Assembly: GCA_905221235.1 (NCBI GenBank)
Contig: CAJNCJ010000014.1
Location: 1-42,832, forward strand
DNA length: 42,832 bases
Reading direction: 5' to 3'
Source: a bacterium
GTDB taxonomy: Bacteria > Bacillota > Bacilli > Lactobacillales > Streptococcaceae
The first letter of the stretch is position 1. Every line of letters begins with the position of its first letter. A model generated the notes under the pieces. That model ran no database searches, was not told where the DNA came from, and worked only from the letters and a program-made list of their open reading frames with translations. Positions 18,094 to 26,916 of this stretch are shown here, one piece after another. A program made the position numbers and the translations under genes.

Positions 18094-19053
18094 TTATTTC
18101 TTTTTGTTGTAGGCAAAGAGTGGGCTGACTGGTTTTCTTTCGTGGATACGGACGATAGCATCACCAATTAACTCACTAGCAGTGATGTAGCATACGTTTT
18201 TAGGAGTTTTTTCTTTTGTTGCTACTGAATCAGTCACAAGAATTTCTTTAATCTTAGTATTGTCAAGAAGTTCAGCAGCTCCTTCGACGAAGAGACCATG
18301 ACTAGAAACAGCATAAATTTCTGTAGCTCCTTCACGTTCAACGATTTTAGCAGCTTCAGAGAAGGTACGCCCTGTATTTAAAATATCGTCAATCAAGATA
18401 GCTTTTTTACCTTCAACATCACCGATAATATAACCTTCGTTACGAGTTGCATCGTCTTGAGGGTAGTCGATAATGGCGATAGGAGCATCAAGATACTCAG
18501 CCAAGCTACGAGCACGTTTGACACCTGAATTTTTAGGGCTAACGACAACAACATCTGAACCAAGTAGGCCCTTATCGCAGTAATGTTTTGCAAATAGGGG
18601 AACTGTGTAGAGGTTATCGACAGGAATATCAAAGAAACCTTGCACCTGAACAGCATGTAAATCAAGCGTAAGGACACGGTCAACTCCAGCCTTAACCAGC
18701 ATATTAGCAACTAGTTTAGCTGTAAGTGGCTCACGAGGTGAAGCAATGCGGTCTTGACGTGCATAGCCAAAATATGGAAGGACAACGTTGATACTGTGGG
18801 CACTTGCACGCACACAAGCGTCGACCATGATCAACAATTCCATTAGGTGGTTGTTAACAGGGAAACTTGTTGATTGGATGATGTAAACATCATAACCACG
18901 GACACTTTCTTCGATATTCACTTGGATTTCTCCGTCTGAAAATTGACGTGATGATAATTTTCCAAGTGGGACACCAACAGCTTGTGCAATTTTCTGTGCA
19001 ATCTCTTGGTTAGAGTTGAGTGCGAAAAGTTTCATGTTTTTTCTATCTGACAT
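18094..19053 (-). CDS. prs2: Ribose-phosphate pyrophosphokinase, second streptococcal type (Prs2)
   Basis: This 319-residue enzyme should make PRPP from ribose 5-phosphate and ATP for nucleotides, NAD, His and Trp. N-terminal and C-terminal PRTase folds are present, with RQFSDGE at about 36-42, YARQDR near 101-106 and REPLTAKL. It departs from classical Prs in two signature places: [11 protein letters not shown] for DLHAGQIQGFF, and a PRPP loop DDILNTGRT for DDMIDTAGT. I recall streptococci carrying two prs genes, of which this is the divergent one; activity is inferred. The SD gagga precedes ATG. Confidence 0.88.
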   Translation of the reverse strand: MSDRKNMKLFALNSNQEIAQKIAQAVGVPLGKLSSRQFSDGEIQVNIEESVRGYDVYIIQSTSFPVNNHLMELLIMVDACVRASAHSINVVLPYFGYARQDRIASPREPLTAKLVANMLVKAGVDRVLTLDLHAVQVQGFFDIPVDNLYTVPLFAKHYCDKGLLGSDVVVVSPKNSGVKRARSLAEYLDAPIAIIDYPQDDATRNEGYIIGDVEGKKAILIDDILNTGRTFSEAAKIVEREGATEIYAVSSHGLFVEGAAELLDNTKIKEILVTDSVATKEKTPKNVCYITASELIGDAIVRIHERKPVSPLFAYNKKK

Positions 19054-19139
19054 TATAGACCGTCCTCTGTAAACTTTTTAAATCCTAGCTATATCTGCCT
19101 AGCCTATATGAACTTGGATTTTTGTATTTTATCTTTTCT

Positions 19140-19148
19140 ATTTTACCA
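19140..19148 (-). promoter_or_regulatory. Probable prs2 promoter with a long leader
   Basis: On the minus strand TG-g-TAAAAT is formed by the complement of 19140-19148. It would give a leader of about 80 bases before the prs2 ATG. I see no strong known riboswitch in it. Confidence 0.4.
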
Positions 19149-19164
19149 AAAAATAGAGATTATT

Positions 19165-19734
19165 TCAGCTATTTTTCATGCTTTTGACAAATCGAACCAA
19201 TTTTGAAGGAGCTTTTTGATAAGCAATCTGATTTTCATCTAAAAATTGCTGGAAATCCTGTTTGCCTTGCTCGTGATTTTCTACTTCAAGCTCTAATTCG
19301 TAATCTGTAATATCAAAGTACTGACTCTCATCTAGTGCCATGAGGCCAATAGCTGTTTGCATTTCATAGCGAAGCGTTGTTAGACAACCAAGGACCTGCC
19401 ATTTTTTACTTTGGATACCATGTTTAGCCAATTCATCCAGCACCAGTCCCTGAGGAAGTTCTTCCTTGCTCAGATAATCTTCAGCATCTTTTAGTTGCAA
19501 TTTTTGGTTGTATTCCATGTTTCCAACACTTTGCGGGACTTTGAGAGTCAATTCCGCCCAGTCTTCAAAGGTTCGAATACGCATAGCGACTTTCTTTTCT
19601 CGTAGTTCAAAATCAGGCGTGTCGATGTAGTAATTTTTTTGAAGAACAGGAGTGACACCTGTGAACTGCTCTTTTAGACGATCATATTCATCTTTTTTCA
19701 AGAGTGTTTTCAATTCAATTTCTAAATGTTTCAT
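19165..19734 (-). CDS. CYTH domain protein (YjbK-like)
   Basis: This soluble protein of 189 residues belongs to the CYTH/triphosphate-tunnel family. The N-terminal EIELK (4-8) is the hallmark ExExK motif. Charged tunnel residues such as MRIRTFEDWAELTLK and the later ELELEVEN are present. The family acts on triphosphate-containing substrates, and the role of the YjbK branch is unclear. I chose ATG at 19734 for its SD aaaggtaag. It lies head to head with relQ, as YjbK lies near YjbM in Bacillus. Confidence 0.85.
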   Translation of the reverse strand: MKHLEIELKTLLKKDEYDRLKEQFTGVTPVLQKNYYIDTPDFELREKKVAMRIRTFEDWAELTLKVPQSVGNMEYNQKLQLKDAEDYLSKEELPQGLVLDELAKHGIQSKKWQVLGCLTTLRYEMQTAIGLMALDESQYFDITDYELELEVENHEQGKQDFQQFLDENQIAYQKAPSKLVRFVKSMKNS

Positions 19735-19771
19735 TTTTCTTACCTTTTCTTTATCGTTGAAAGCGGATTTA

Positions 19772-19780
19772 TGATATAAT
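19772..19780 (+). promoter_or_regulatory. Extended -10 promoter of relQ
   Basis: TG-a-TATAAT at 19772-19780 lies 81 bases before the relQ ATG, so relQ has a fairly long leader. The -35 spacing is poor. Confidence 0.55.
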
Positions 19781-19861
19781 AGCTTTGTATTTATTGTATA
19801 TAAATCTGGAGAAAAAATCAAAGATATTTTTGAAGGATAATATGAGAACAAGGGAGAATAT

Positions 19862-20533
19862 ATGACCTTAGAATGGGAAGAATTTCTAGATCCTTACATT
19901 CAAGCTGTTGGTGAGTTAAAGATTAAACTTCGTGGTATTCGTAAGCAATATCGTAAGCAAAATAAGCATTCTCCGATTGAGTTTGTGACTGGTCGGGTCA
20001 AGCCAATTGAGAGTATAAAAGAAAAAATGGCCCGTCGTGGCATTACTTATGCGACCTTGGAGCATGATTTGCAGGATATTGCTGGTTTACGTGTGATGGT
20101 TCAGTTTGTAGATGACGTCAAGGAAGTAGTGGAAATTTTGCACAAGCGTCAGGACATGCGAATCATACAGGAACGAGATTACATTACTCATCGAAAATCC
20201 TCAGGCTATCGTTCTTACCATGTGGTAGTTGAATATTCGGTTGATACCATAAATGGAGCCAAGACCATTTTAGCGGAAATTCAAATTCGTACCTTGGCCA
20301 TGAATTTCTGGGCAACAATAGAACATTCTCTCAACTACAAGTACCAAGGGGATTTCCCAGAGGAGATTAAGAAGCGACTGGAAATTACAGCTAAGATTGC
20401 CCATCAGTTGGATGAAGAAATGGGTAAAATTCGTGATGATATCCAAGAAGCCCAGGCTCTTTTTGATCCTTTGAGTAGAAAATTAAATGACGGTGTAGGA
20501 AACAGTGACGATACAGATGAAGAATACAGGTAA
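19862..20533 (+). CDS. relQ: Small alarmone synthetase RelQ
   Basis: This 223-residue single-domain (p)ppGpp synthetase lacks hydrolase and regulatory domains. RelA/SpoT motifs are present: RxKxxxSI (RVKPIESI, about 46-53), DIAGLRV (72-78), [11 protein letters not shown] (about 109-120) and the catalytic-site EIQIRT (about 140-145). The C-terminal helix drives tetramer formation in the family. It makes ppGpp, pppGpp or pGpp under cell-wall or other stress. nadK overlaps its end, continuing the relQ-nadK-rluA order known in Firmicutes. Confidence 0.94.
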   Translation: MTLEWEEFLDPYIQAVGELKIKLRGIRKQYRKQNKHSPIEFVTGRVKPIESIKEKMARRGITYATLEHDLQDIAGLRVMVQFVDDVKEVVEILHKRQDMRIIQERDYITHRKSSGYRSYHVVVEYSVDTINGAKTILAEIQIRTLAMNFWATIEHSLNYKYQGDFPEEIKKRLEITAKIAHQLDEEMGKIRDDIQEAQALFDPLSRKLNDGVGNSDDTDEEYR

Positions 20534-21335
20534 ACGAATTGATCTGATAGCTAATAGAAAACCACAGAGTCAAAGGGTTTTGTATGAATTGCGAGATCGT
20601 TTGAAGAGAAATCAGTTTATACTCAATGATACCAATCCGGATATTGTCATCTCCATAGGTGGGGATGGCATGCTCTTGTCGGCTTTTCATAAGTACGAAA
20701 ACCAACTTGATAAGGTCCGTTTTATCGGTGTTCATACTGGACATTTGGGCTTCTATACAGACTATCGTGATTTTGAGTTGGATAAGCTAGTGACTAATTT
20801 GCAGCTAGATACCGGAGCAAGAGTCTCTTACCCTGTTCTAAATGTGAAGGTTTTTCTTGGAAATGGAGAGGTCAAGATTTTTCGTGCCCTCAACGAAGCC
20901 AGCATCCGCAGGTCTGATCGAACCATGGTGGCAGATATTGTCATCAATGGTGTTCCCTTTGAACGTTTTCGCGGAGATGGGCTAACAGTTTCGACACCGA
21001 CTGGTAGTACAGCCTATAACAAGTCTCTTGGGGGTGCAGTTTTACACCCTACCATTGAGGCTCTTCAGTTGACGGAAATTGCCAGCCTTAATAATCGTGT
21101 CTATCGAACGCTGGGTTCGTCCATTATTGTTCCAAAGAAGGATAAGATTGAACTTATTCCAACAAGAAACGATTACCATACCATTTCGGTTGACAATAGC
21201 GTTTATTCTTTCCGTAATATTGAGCGAATTGAGTATCAAATCGACCATCATAAGATTCACTTTGTCGCATCACCTAGCCACACCAGTTTCTGGAATCGTG
21301 TTAAGGATGCATTTATCGGCGAGGTGGACGAATGA
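20517..21335 (+). CDS. nadK: NAD kinase
   Basis: This 272-residue enzyme phosphorylates NAD to NADP. GGDGML at 48-53 and the downstream [13 protein letters not shown] are the two family signatures. I use ATG 20517 (MKNTGKRID), the usual streptococcal start. A GTG at 20505 in the same frame has the better SD (taggaaaca) and would add four residues, so either is possible. The coding start overlaps relQ by 17 bases or more and the end overlaps the next gene by four, showing translational coupling. Confidence 0.93.
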   Translation: MKNTGKRIDLIANRKPQSQRVLYELRDRLKRNQFILNDTNPDIVISIGGDGMLLSAFHKYENQLDKVRFIGVHTGHLGFYTDYRDFELDKLVTNLQLDTGARVSYPVLNVKVFLGNGEVKIFRALNEASIRRSDRTMVADIVINGVPFERFRGDGLTVSTPTGSTAYNKSLGGAVLHPTIEALQLTEIASLNNRVYRTLGSSIIVPKKDKIELIPTRNDYHTISVDNSVYSFRNIERIEYQIDHHKIHFVASPSHTSFWNRVKDAFIGEVDE

Positions 21336-22228
21336 GGTTTGAATTTATCGCAGATGAACATGTCAAGGTTAAGACCTTCTTAAAAAAGCACGAGGTTTCT
21401 AAGGGGCTGCTAGCTAAGATTAAGTTTCGTGGTGGAGCTATTCTGGTCAATGACCAACCACAAAATGCAACGTATCTATTGGATATTGGAGACCGAGTTG
21501 TCATTGATATTCCTGCTGAGGAAGGTTTTGAAACTCTAGAAGCTATCGAGCGTCCACTGGATATTCTCTATGAGGATGACCATTTTCTAGTTTTGAATAA
21601 ACCCTATGGAGTGGCTTCTATTCCTAGTGTCAACCATTCCAATACCATTGCCAATTTTATCAAGGGTTACTATGTCAAGCAAAATTACGAAAATCAGCAG
21701 GTTCACATTGTGACTAGACTTGATAGAGACACTTCTGGCTTGATGCTCTTTGCCAAGCACGGCTATGCCCATGCACGATTAGACAAGCAGTTGCAGAAAA
21801 AGTCCATTGAAAAACGCTACTTTGCCCTCGTTAAGGGAGATGGATATTTAGAGCCTGAAGGAGAAATTATTGCTCCGATTGCGCGTGATGAAGACTCCAT
21901 TATTACTAGAAGAGTGGCTAAAGGTGGAAAGTATGCCCATACATCCTACAAGATTGTAGCTTCTTATGGAAATATTCACTTGGTAGATATTCGCCTGCAT
22001 ACTGGACGTACCCACCAAATCCGAGTCCATTTTTCTCATATCGGTTTTCCTTTGTTGGGAGATGATTTGTATGGCGGTAGTCTGGACGATGGCATCCAAC
22101 GTCAGGCCTTGCATTGCCATTACCTATCCTTTTATCATCCATTTCTAGAGCAGGACTTGCAGTTAGAAAGTCCCTTGCCGGATGATTTCAGCAACCTTAT
22201 TACCCAGTTATCAACTAATACTCTATAA
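21332..22228 (+). CDS. RluA-family 23S rRNA pseudouridine synthase (RluD-like)
   Basis: This 298-residue RNA-modifying enzyme has an N-terminal S4-like region (about 10-60) and a catalytic domain with RLDRDTSG at 129-136, where D131 is the nucleophile. The GRTHQIRVH motif follows near residue 225. Specificity among RluA, RluC and RluD sites cannot be read from sequence. It overlaps nadK by four bases (ATGA), with the SD gaggtgg. It is the last gene of the relQ operon; pta follows with its own -10. Confidence 0.9.
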   Translation: MRFEFIADEHVKVKTFLKKHEVSKGLLAKIKFRGGAILVNDQPQNATYLLDIGDRVVIDIPAEEGFETLEAIERPLDILYEDDHFLVLNKPYGVASIPSVNHSNTIANFIKGYYVKQNYENQQVHIVTRLDRDTSGLMLFAKHGYAHARLDKQLQKKSIEKRYFALVKGDGYLEPEGEIIAPIARDEDSIITRRVAKGGKYAHTSYKIVASYGNIHLVDIRLHTGRTHQIRVHFSHIGFPLLGDDLYGGSLDDGIQRQALHCHYLSFYHPFLEQDLQLESPLPDDFSNLITQLSTNTL

Positions 22229-22242
22229 AAAATGTTTCAGAG

Positions 22243-22248
22243 TATAAT
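22243..22248 (+). promoter_or_regulatory. Probable pta -10 box
   Basis: TATAAT at 22243-22248 lies 24 bases before the pta ATG. No clear -35 is visible, so read-through from the relQ operon may also contribute. Confidence 0.4.
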
Positions 22249-22271
22249 TATTATCTTAAAGGAGAAAACTC

Positions 22272-23246
22272 ATGGAAGTTTTTGAAAGTCTCAAAGCCAA
22301 CCTTGTTGGTAAAAATGCTCGTATCGTTCTGCCTGAAGGGGAAGAGCCACGTATTCTTCAAGCGACAAAACGCTTGGTAAAAGAAACAGAAGTAATTCCT
22401 GTTTTGCTTGGAAATCCTGAAAAAATTAAAATTTATCTTGAAATTGAAGGAATCATGGATGGTTATGAGGTCATCGACCCTCAAAATTATCCTCAATTTG
22501 AAGAAATGGTCACTGCCTTGCTGGAGCGTCGTAAGGGTAAAATGACTGAAGAAGAAGCGCGCAAGGTTTTGGTTGAAGATGTCAACTACTTTGGTGTTAT
22601 GTTGGTATACTTGGGCTTGGTTGACGGAATGGTATCAGGTGCGATTCACTCAACTGCTTCAACAGTTCGCCCAGCCCTTCAAATTATCAAAACACGTCCA
22701 AATGTAACGCGTACTTCAGGTGCCTTCCTCATGGTTCGTGGTACGGAACGTTATCTATTTGGTGACTGTGCTATCAATATTAATCCAGATGCAGAAGCCT
22801 TAGCTGAAATTGCGATCAACTCAGCAATTACAGCTAAGATGTTTGGAATCGAGCCTAAAATTGCCATGCTAAGCTATTCTACTAAAGGTTCAGGATTTGG
22901 AGAAAGCGTTGATAAGGTTGTTGAAGCAACTAAAATTGCTCACGACTTGCGCCCTGACCTTGAAATCGATGGTGAGTTGCAATTTGATGCGGCCTTTGTT
23001 CCAGAAACTGCAGCTCTGAAAGCTCCTGGAAGTACAGTAGCTGGTCAAGCAAATGTCTTCATCTTCCCAGGTATCGAGGCAGGAAATATCGGCTACAAGA
23101 TGGCCGAACGTCTTGGTGGCTTTGCGGCCGTAGGACCTGTTTTACAAGGTTTGAATAAGCCAGTTAACGACCTTTCTCGTGGATGTAATGCAGATGATGT
23201 TTACAAGTTGACCCTCATCACAGCAGCTCAAGCTGTTCATCAATAA
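22272..23246 (+). CDS. pta: Phosphate acetyltransferase
   Basis: This 324-residue cytoplasmic enzyme interconverts acetyl-CoA and acetyl phosphate. With acetate kinase (not here) it yields ATP from pyruvate-derived acetyl-CoA, important in streptococci that make acetyl phosphate from pyruvate oxidase. It is the short catalytic form without the DRTGG regulatory extension. The motifs SGAIHSTASTVRPALQI and the C-terminal NKPVNDLSRGC are typical. The SD aaaggag precedes ATG. It ends at a two-way terminator facing pepT. Confidence 0.96.
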   Translation: MEVFESLKANLVGKNARIVLPEGEEPRILQATKRLVKETEVIPVLLGNPEKIKIYLEIEGIMDGYEVIDPQNYPQFEEMVTALLERRKGKMTEEEARKVLVEDVNYFGVMLVYLGLVDGMVSGAIHSTASTVRPALQIIKTRPNVTRTSGAFLMVRGTERYLFGDCAININPDAEALAEIAINSAITAKMFGIEPKIAMLSYSTKGSGFGESVDKVVEATKIAHDLRPDLEIDGELQFDAAFVPETAALKAPGSTVAGQANVFIFPGIEAGNIGYKMAERLGGFAAVGPVLQGLNKPVNDLSRGCNADDVYKLTLITAAQAVHQ

Positions 23247-23283
23247 AGAGAAGTGCTACTAAATAATTCGTATTTATAATCAA

Positions 23284-23330
23284 AAAACGCATAGTATCAG
23301 TACAGAAACCTTGATACTATGCGTTTTATT
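23284..23330. terminator. Bidirectional terminator between pta and pepT
   Basis: aaaacgcatagtatca (23284-23299) pairs perfectly with tgatactatgcgtttt (23312-23327), a 16-bp stem. A T run follows on both strands. Confidence 0.9.
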
Positions 23331-23384
23331 GTGTGAAGATTTACTTCATTTTCTCTTAAAATTGAGTTTTTGCCCAGCCTATTT

Positions 23385-24608
23385 TTAGTCTTTATAAGCT
23401 ACGATACCAATGATGGTATCAACTGCACGTTCCATAGTCTGAAGGCTGACGTATTCAAAACGTCCATGCATATTTTCTCCTCCCGCAAAGATATTAGGGG
23501 TCGGGATTCCCATAAAGGAAATCTTAGAGCCGTCTGTCCCGCCGCGAATTGGTTCAATAATAGGCGTGATACCTAAATCTTCCATAACGGCCTTAGCAAT
23601 GGCAATTGGAGTCATATCTTTTTCAATGACTTCTTTCATATTGTAGTACTGATCTGTTAAGTTTAGGGTGACACGGTCGCTACCAAGTTCTTGATTCATC
23701 TTATTAGCGATAGACTGCATAGCTGCTTTACGCGCTTCAAAGGCATCTTTTTCAAAATCGCGAATGATGTAGCTTGCACGCGCCTCCTCAACGCTTCCAG
23801 TCACATCCATAAGATGATAGAAACCTTGGTAACCTTCTGTTAACTCAGGCCGGTCATTTTCTGGAAGTTGATTGTGAAAATCAATTGCTAGCTGAAGTGC
23901 GTTGACCATCTGACCTTTGGCAGTACCAGGGTGGACATTTCGTCCTTGGAAATGCAATTCAGCTCCAGCTGCTGAGAAGGTCTCGTACTGAAGCTCACCT
24001 AATGGACCACCATCAACTGTGTAGGCAAAGTCAACATCAAAATCATCTGCATCAAATTTATTAGCACCAACACCGATTTCTTCATCTGGACCAAAACCAA
24101 CACGAATCTCACAGTGTTTGATTTCAGGGTGAGCAGTCAGATATTCAATGGCTGTCATAATCTCAGCAATACCAGACTTATCATCGGCTCCTAGCAAGGT
24201 TGTTCCGTCGGTTGTGATGAGCGTTTGTCCTGGATATTTTTCAAGACTCTTAAAGTCAGCTGGATCGAGTTTAAAACCAGAATTCCCTAGTTCAATTACT
24301 CCCCCATCATAGTTTTCAATCACCTGCGGATCAACACCTTCGGCATTAAAATCAGCAGTATCCATGTGGGAGATGAAGCCAATTTTACGTGTTAAAGATG
24401 GATCATTGGCTGGCAAGGTCCCAATCGCAAAACCATTTGGAAGGTAGTAGACATTTTGCAGACCAACACGTTTCATTTCTGGGATAAGGATATTGGTTGC
24501 GAAATCAACCTGACTCTGTGTACTTGGAGTAGTAGTTGAGTGTTCATCAGAGCGCGTGTTGACCTTAACGTAGGTTAAAAAGCGGTCCAAGAGATTTGGA
24601 TAAGTCAT
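23385..24608 (-). CDS. pepT: Peptidase T (tripeptide aminopeptidase)
   Basis: This 407-residue M20B metallopeptidase removes N-terminal residues from tripeptides. Zn ligands and catalytic residues are visible: H81 and D83 in HMDTADF, D142 in GADDKSG and the E176-E177 pair in DEEIGVG. The full length covers the catalytic domain and the inserted dimerisation domain. It feeds amino acids from peptides in this auxotrophic genus. The SD aaaggag precedes the ATG. It is divergent from hemH with a palindrome between the two promoters. Confidence 0.95.
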   Translation of the reverse strand: MTYPNLLDRFLTYVKVNTRSDEHSTTTPSTQSQVDFATNILIPEMKRVGLQNVYYLPNGFAIGTLPANDPSLTRKIGFISHMDTADFNAEGVDPQVIENYDGGVIELGNSGFKLDPADFKSLEKYPGQTLITTDGTTLLGADDKSGIAEIMTAIEYLTAHPEIKHCEIRVGFGPDEEIGVGANKFDADDFDVDFAYTVDGGPLGELQYETFSAAGAELHFQGRNVHPGTAKGQMVNALQLAIDFHNQLPENDRPELTEGYQGFYHLMDVTGSVEEARASYIIRDFEKDAFEARKAAMQSIANKMNQELGSDRVTLNLTDQYYNMKEVIEKDMTPIAIAKAVMEDLGITPIIEPIRGGTDGSKISFMGIPTPNIFAGGENMHGRFEYVSLQTMERAVDTIIGIVAYKD

Positions 24609-24637
24609 AAAAAACTCCTTTTGAATTCATTTTTTCC

Positions 24638-24666
24638 ATTGTATCATAGAAAGAAAAGAAAAACAA
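24638..24666 (-). promoter_or_regulatory. pepT promoter
   Basis: On the minus strand TTGTTT (complement of 24661-24666), a 17-base spacer and TACAAT (complement of 24638-24643), with a TG before the -10. Confidence 0.6.
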
Positions 24667-24677
24667 AAGACAGAAGT

Positions 24678-24692
24678 TAGGGAAATTCCCTA
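24678..24692. repeat. Palindrome between the pepT and hemH promoters
   Basis: TAGGGAA-A-TTCCCTA is a perfect inverted repeat with one central base. It is centred about 50 bases upstream of either expected start point. There is no T run, so an operator is more likely than a terminator. Confidence 0.6.
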
Positions 24693-24700
24693 TGTTAGCG

Positions 24701-24729
24701 TTTACTTATTAATGGATAAATGATAAAAT
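24701..24729 (+). promoter_or_regulatory. hemH promoter
   Basis: TTTACT (24701-24706), a 17-base spacer and TAAAAT (24724-24729) with TG before the -10 lie 32 bases before the ATG. Confidence 0.55.
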
Positions 24730-24761
24730 AAACTTGATCAAAATATCACAAGGAAGCAGTT

Positions 24762-25856
24762 ATGAAAAAAGCAATTTTAATGATGACATTCGGTTCGCCA
24801 GAAGAGATTACCTTTGAAGGTGTGGCTGATTTTTTCACAAATATTCGTCGTGGAGTGAGACCTCAAGACCACGAGATTCAAACACTCTATGATAATTATG
24901 TACTTATTGGAGGTACGCCTCTGCAAAGAATTACCCGTGAAGAGGTTGCCTTAGTAGAAGCTAAACTGGGGAATGAGTATAGTGTTTATTTTGCTAATAA
25001 GTTTTCTAGACCTTTTATCCCAGATGTGATTGGTCAAATGGAAGCAGACGGTATTGAGCAGTGTATTTGCTTGATTTTAGAACCTCATTATTCTTTTTAC
25101 TCTGTCATGGGTTATGAGAAATTTTTAGAAAGCAAGCAAATTCAATTTTTGGTTATTAAGGACTGGTATCAAGAAGAAGCGCTCTTAAACTATTGGGTGG
25201 ATGAAATTGCTAAGATTTTAAAAGAAGAAGTAAAGCAGGATAGCTTTAAAGTCATCTTTTCAGCCCATAGTGTGCCTATTTTTGCCTTGGATTTTGGTGA
25301 CCCATATATTGACCAAATTTTCGAAAATAGCAAGCTAGTCGCTGAAAAACTAGGACTGAGTTCAGAACAATATACCAACACTTGGCAGAGTGAAAGTGAT
25401 ATCGGGATTCCATGGATTAAGCCAGATGTTTTGGAGTATCTCAGAGAACAGACAGAACATCCAGACCATTATATTTTTGTTCCTATCAGCTTCATTAGCG
25501 AGCATATTGAAGTCTTGTTTGATAATGATGTGGAATGTTATGACTTATGTCAGGAATTTGGTGTAAACTACCATCGTCCACCAATGCCAAATACAGATTC
25601 TCGTTTGATTGATGCCTTGGTTAATACAGTCAGAGCTAATGAGGACAAAGAGTTTAAGGAATTTCTCCCAGAAGAAGAAACCTTTGATGAGTTAGTTCCT
25701 TCAGACGAGACGAAAAACATTTTGGCTGAATCTCAAGATTTGCAAATGCCAGAATTTGTGAAAAAATTGATTGAGAAAAAAGGTCGGGAAAATGTTAAGA
25801 TGCCTTATTTGATCAAGAAAATGCTTGAGAAAGCAGGCAAGTTACCAAAAGAGTAA
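24762..25856 (+). CDS. hemH: Ferrochelatase family protein (HemH/CpfC)
   Basis: This protein of 364 residues, about 50 longer than the Bacillus enzyme, inserts metal into a porphyrin in characterised members. The catalytic pair is intact: H169 in FSAHSVP and E250 in [12 protein letters not shown], matching H183 and E264 of the Bacillus enzyme. The C-terminal 60 residues are a charged extension (ending AGKLPKE) without a recognised domain. Streptococci lack the other heme-synthesis genes, so its substrate is unclear. It is a single gene with its own promoter and terminator. Confidence 0.88.
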   Translation: MKKAILMMTFGSPEEITFEGVADFFTNIRRGVRPQDHEIQTLYDNYVLIGGTPLQRITREEVALVEAKLGNEYSVYFANKFSRPFIPDVIGQMEADGIEQCICLILEPHYSFYSVMGYEKFLESKQIQFLVIKDWYQEEALLNYWVDEIAKILKEEVKQDSFKVIFSAHSVPIFALDFGDPYIDQIFENSKLVAEKLGLSSEQYTNTWQSESDIGIPWIKPDVLEYLREQTEHPDHYIFVPISFISEHIEVLFDNDVECYDLCQEFGVNYHRPPMPNTDSRLIDALVNTVRANEDKEFKEFLPEEETFDELVPSDETKNILAESQDLQMPEFVKKLIEKKGRENVKMPYLIKKMLEKAGKLPKE

Positions 25857-25860
25857 AGAA

Positions 25861-25895
25861 AAAGGATTTAGCTTTTGCGCTAGATCCTTTTAATC
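25861..25895. terminator. Bidirectional terminator between hemH and mscL
   Basis: aaaggatttagc (25861-25872) pairs with gctagatccttt (25879-25890) with one G-T pair, followed by Ts on the plus strand. The minus strand also gives a T run. Confidence 0.85.
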
Positions 25896-25897
25896 GA

Positions 25898-26284
25898 TTA
25901 TTTTTTCTCAAGAAGGGCTTTGATTTCTTGAAGTACTTCCAACTCAGTTGGACCAGCTGGAGCTTCCTCAGCAGCTTCTTCTTTCTTAGTAAGGTTTTGA
26001 GCTTTTTCCATTGCTTTAATCACAAAGAATAGTACAGTACCAACTACAAGGAAGTTGATAACACCACTCAAGAAGTTACCGTAAGCAACACCATTCCATG
26101 AAAGTTCAGCAATACGTTCGATTTTTGCAGCTTTCAAAGCAGGATTCAATAGAAGTGGAGTGATGATATCGTTAACGAATGAAGTTACGATAGCACCAAA
26201 AGCAGAGGCAATGATCACACCGACAGCAAGGTCAACAACATTACCACGAAGCAAAAATGCTTTAAGATCTTTTAACATTTTCAT
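25898..26284 (-). CDS. mscL: Large-conductance mechanosensitive channel
   Basis: This 128-residue pentameric channel is an emergency release valve under osmotic downshock. The N-terminal helix MKMLKDLKAFLLRGNVVDLAVGV leads into TM1, written here in two parts: FLLRGNVVDLAVG at about 10-22 is the family signature. TM2 is at about 70-92 and a charged C-terminal helix follows. I chose the first ATG (26284) since the SD aaagga is five bases away; a second ATG six bases on is also possible. Confidence 0.96.
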   Translation of the reverse strand: MKMLKDLKAFLLRGNVVDLAVGVIIASAFGAIVTSFVNDIITPLLLNPALKAAKIERIAELSWNGVAYGNFLSGVINFLVVGTVLFFVIKAMEKAQNLTKKEEAAEEAPAGPTELEVLQEIKALLEKK

Positions 26285-26314
26285 AATTTCCTTTCAAAAA
26301 AAAGTTTATAATTC

Positions 26315-26343
26315 ATTATATATTAATAAAGAAAAGCTTGCAA
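26315..26343 (-). promoter_or_regulatory. mscL promoter
   Basis: On the minus strand TTGCAA (26338-26343), a 17-base spacer and TATAAT (complement of 26315-26320), a strong consensus-like promoter. Confidence 0.75.
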
Positions 26344-26361
26344 GATATATGCTCAGAAATT

Positions 26362-26793
26362 TTATTTTTTAAAAATAAAAACCTTACTAAAAATATAATT
26401 AAGAATAATTATCAATATTTGAGCAAGTATTGTTTCGATTGCATTGATTTTGTCAAGATTACCGTTTACGAACTGACCAATAATATTAGGAAACTGGGTT
26501 ACAAATAGAAAAGTAAGGAGTAAATCTAACAGAAAAGTAGAAAGGCGTGCAATCGAAAATTTCACTAAACGTCTTGGCCAATTCTGTCTAGACTGCTTAA
26601 ATACAATCTTATCATTTGTGATAAAGGCAAAGAGGATACCAATAATATTTGCCAGGCCAGTAGCAAGGAGTTCTTGATGACTTAGTTGATAAATAACTAG
26701 TCGTGAGAGAATCGAAACTAGAGTTGTTGCAAGGCCAAAAAAGAGATAGGCTAAGATTTCATTGTTAAAAAATTTTTGAATAGGAATTTTCAT
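26362..26793 (-). CDS. GtrA-like membrane protein
   Basis: This protein of 143 residues has four predicted membrane helices and the GtrA-family pattern, including FAFITNDKIVFK in the middle. Family members are thought to help move undecaprenyl-linked sugars in wall or teichoic-acid glycosylation; no glycosyltransferase gene is next to it, so the partner is unknown. The start MKIPIQKF at 26793 has no SD, and the next Met is far downstream. The promoter lies so close that the mRNA probably begins at the ATG. There is no clear terminator. Confidence 0.8.
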   Translation of the reverse strand: MKIPIQKFFNNEILAYLFFGLATTLVSILSRLVIYQLSHQELLATGLANIIGILFAFITNDKIVFKQSRQNWPRRLVKFSIARLSTFLLDLLLTFLFVTQFPNIIGQFVNGNLDKINAIETILAQILIIILNYIFSKVFIFKK

Positions 26794-26799
26794 GGTTTA

Positions 26800-26808
26800 A
26801 GTATAGCA
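26800..26808 (-). promoter_or_regulatory. Extended -10 promoter of the GtrA-like gene, predicted leaderless
   Basis: On the minus strand TGCTATACT (complement of 26800-26808) is followed by six bases (taaacc) and then the ATG at 26793, which puts the expected start point on the A of ATG. Confidence 0.6.
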
Positions 26809-26823
26809 TAAAGCAGGCTATTG

Positions 26824-26832
26824 TGCTATACT
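26824..26832 (+). promoter_or_regulatory. Extended -10 promoter of queT and its riboswitch
   Basis: TGCTATACT at 26824-26832 is the exact mirror of the GtrA-side element. The start point would be near 26839, giving a leader of about 78 bases that contains the riboswitch. Confidence 0.65.
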
Positions 26833-26854
26833 AGTAAGGTTGAATAAAGCAACC

Positions 26855-26914
26855 CTTGGTGCTTAGCTTCTTTCACCAAGCATATTACACGCGGATCACC
26901 CGCTAAAGGAGAAA
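26855..26914 (+). ncRNA. preQ1-II riboswitch controlling queT
   Basis: The P2 stem cttggtg (26855-26861) with caccaag (26874-26880) encloses a pyrimidine-rich loop (cttcttt) that can pair with the purine SD region aaaggag. Then come catattacacg and the P4 hairpin gcgg-atcac-ccgc. This is the preQ1-II architecture known from streptococcal COG4708 (QueT) genes, where ligand binding hides the SD and blocks translation. Confidence 0.88.
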
Positions 26915-26916
26915 AG

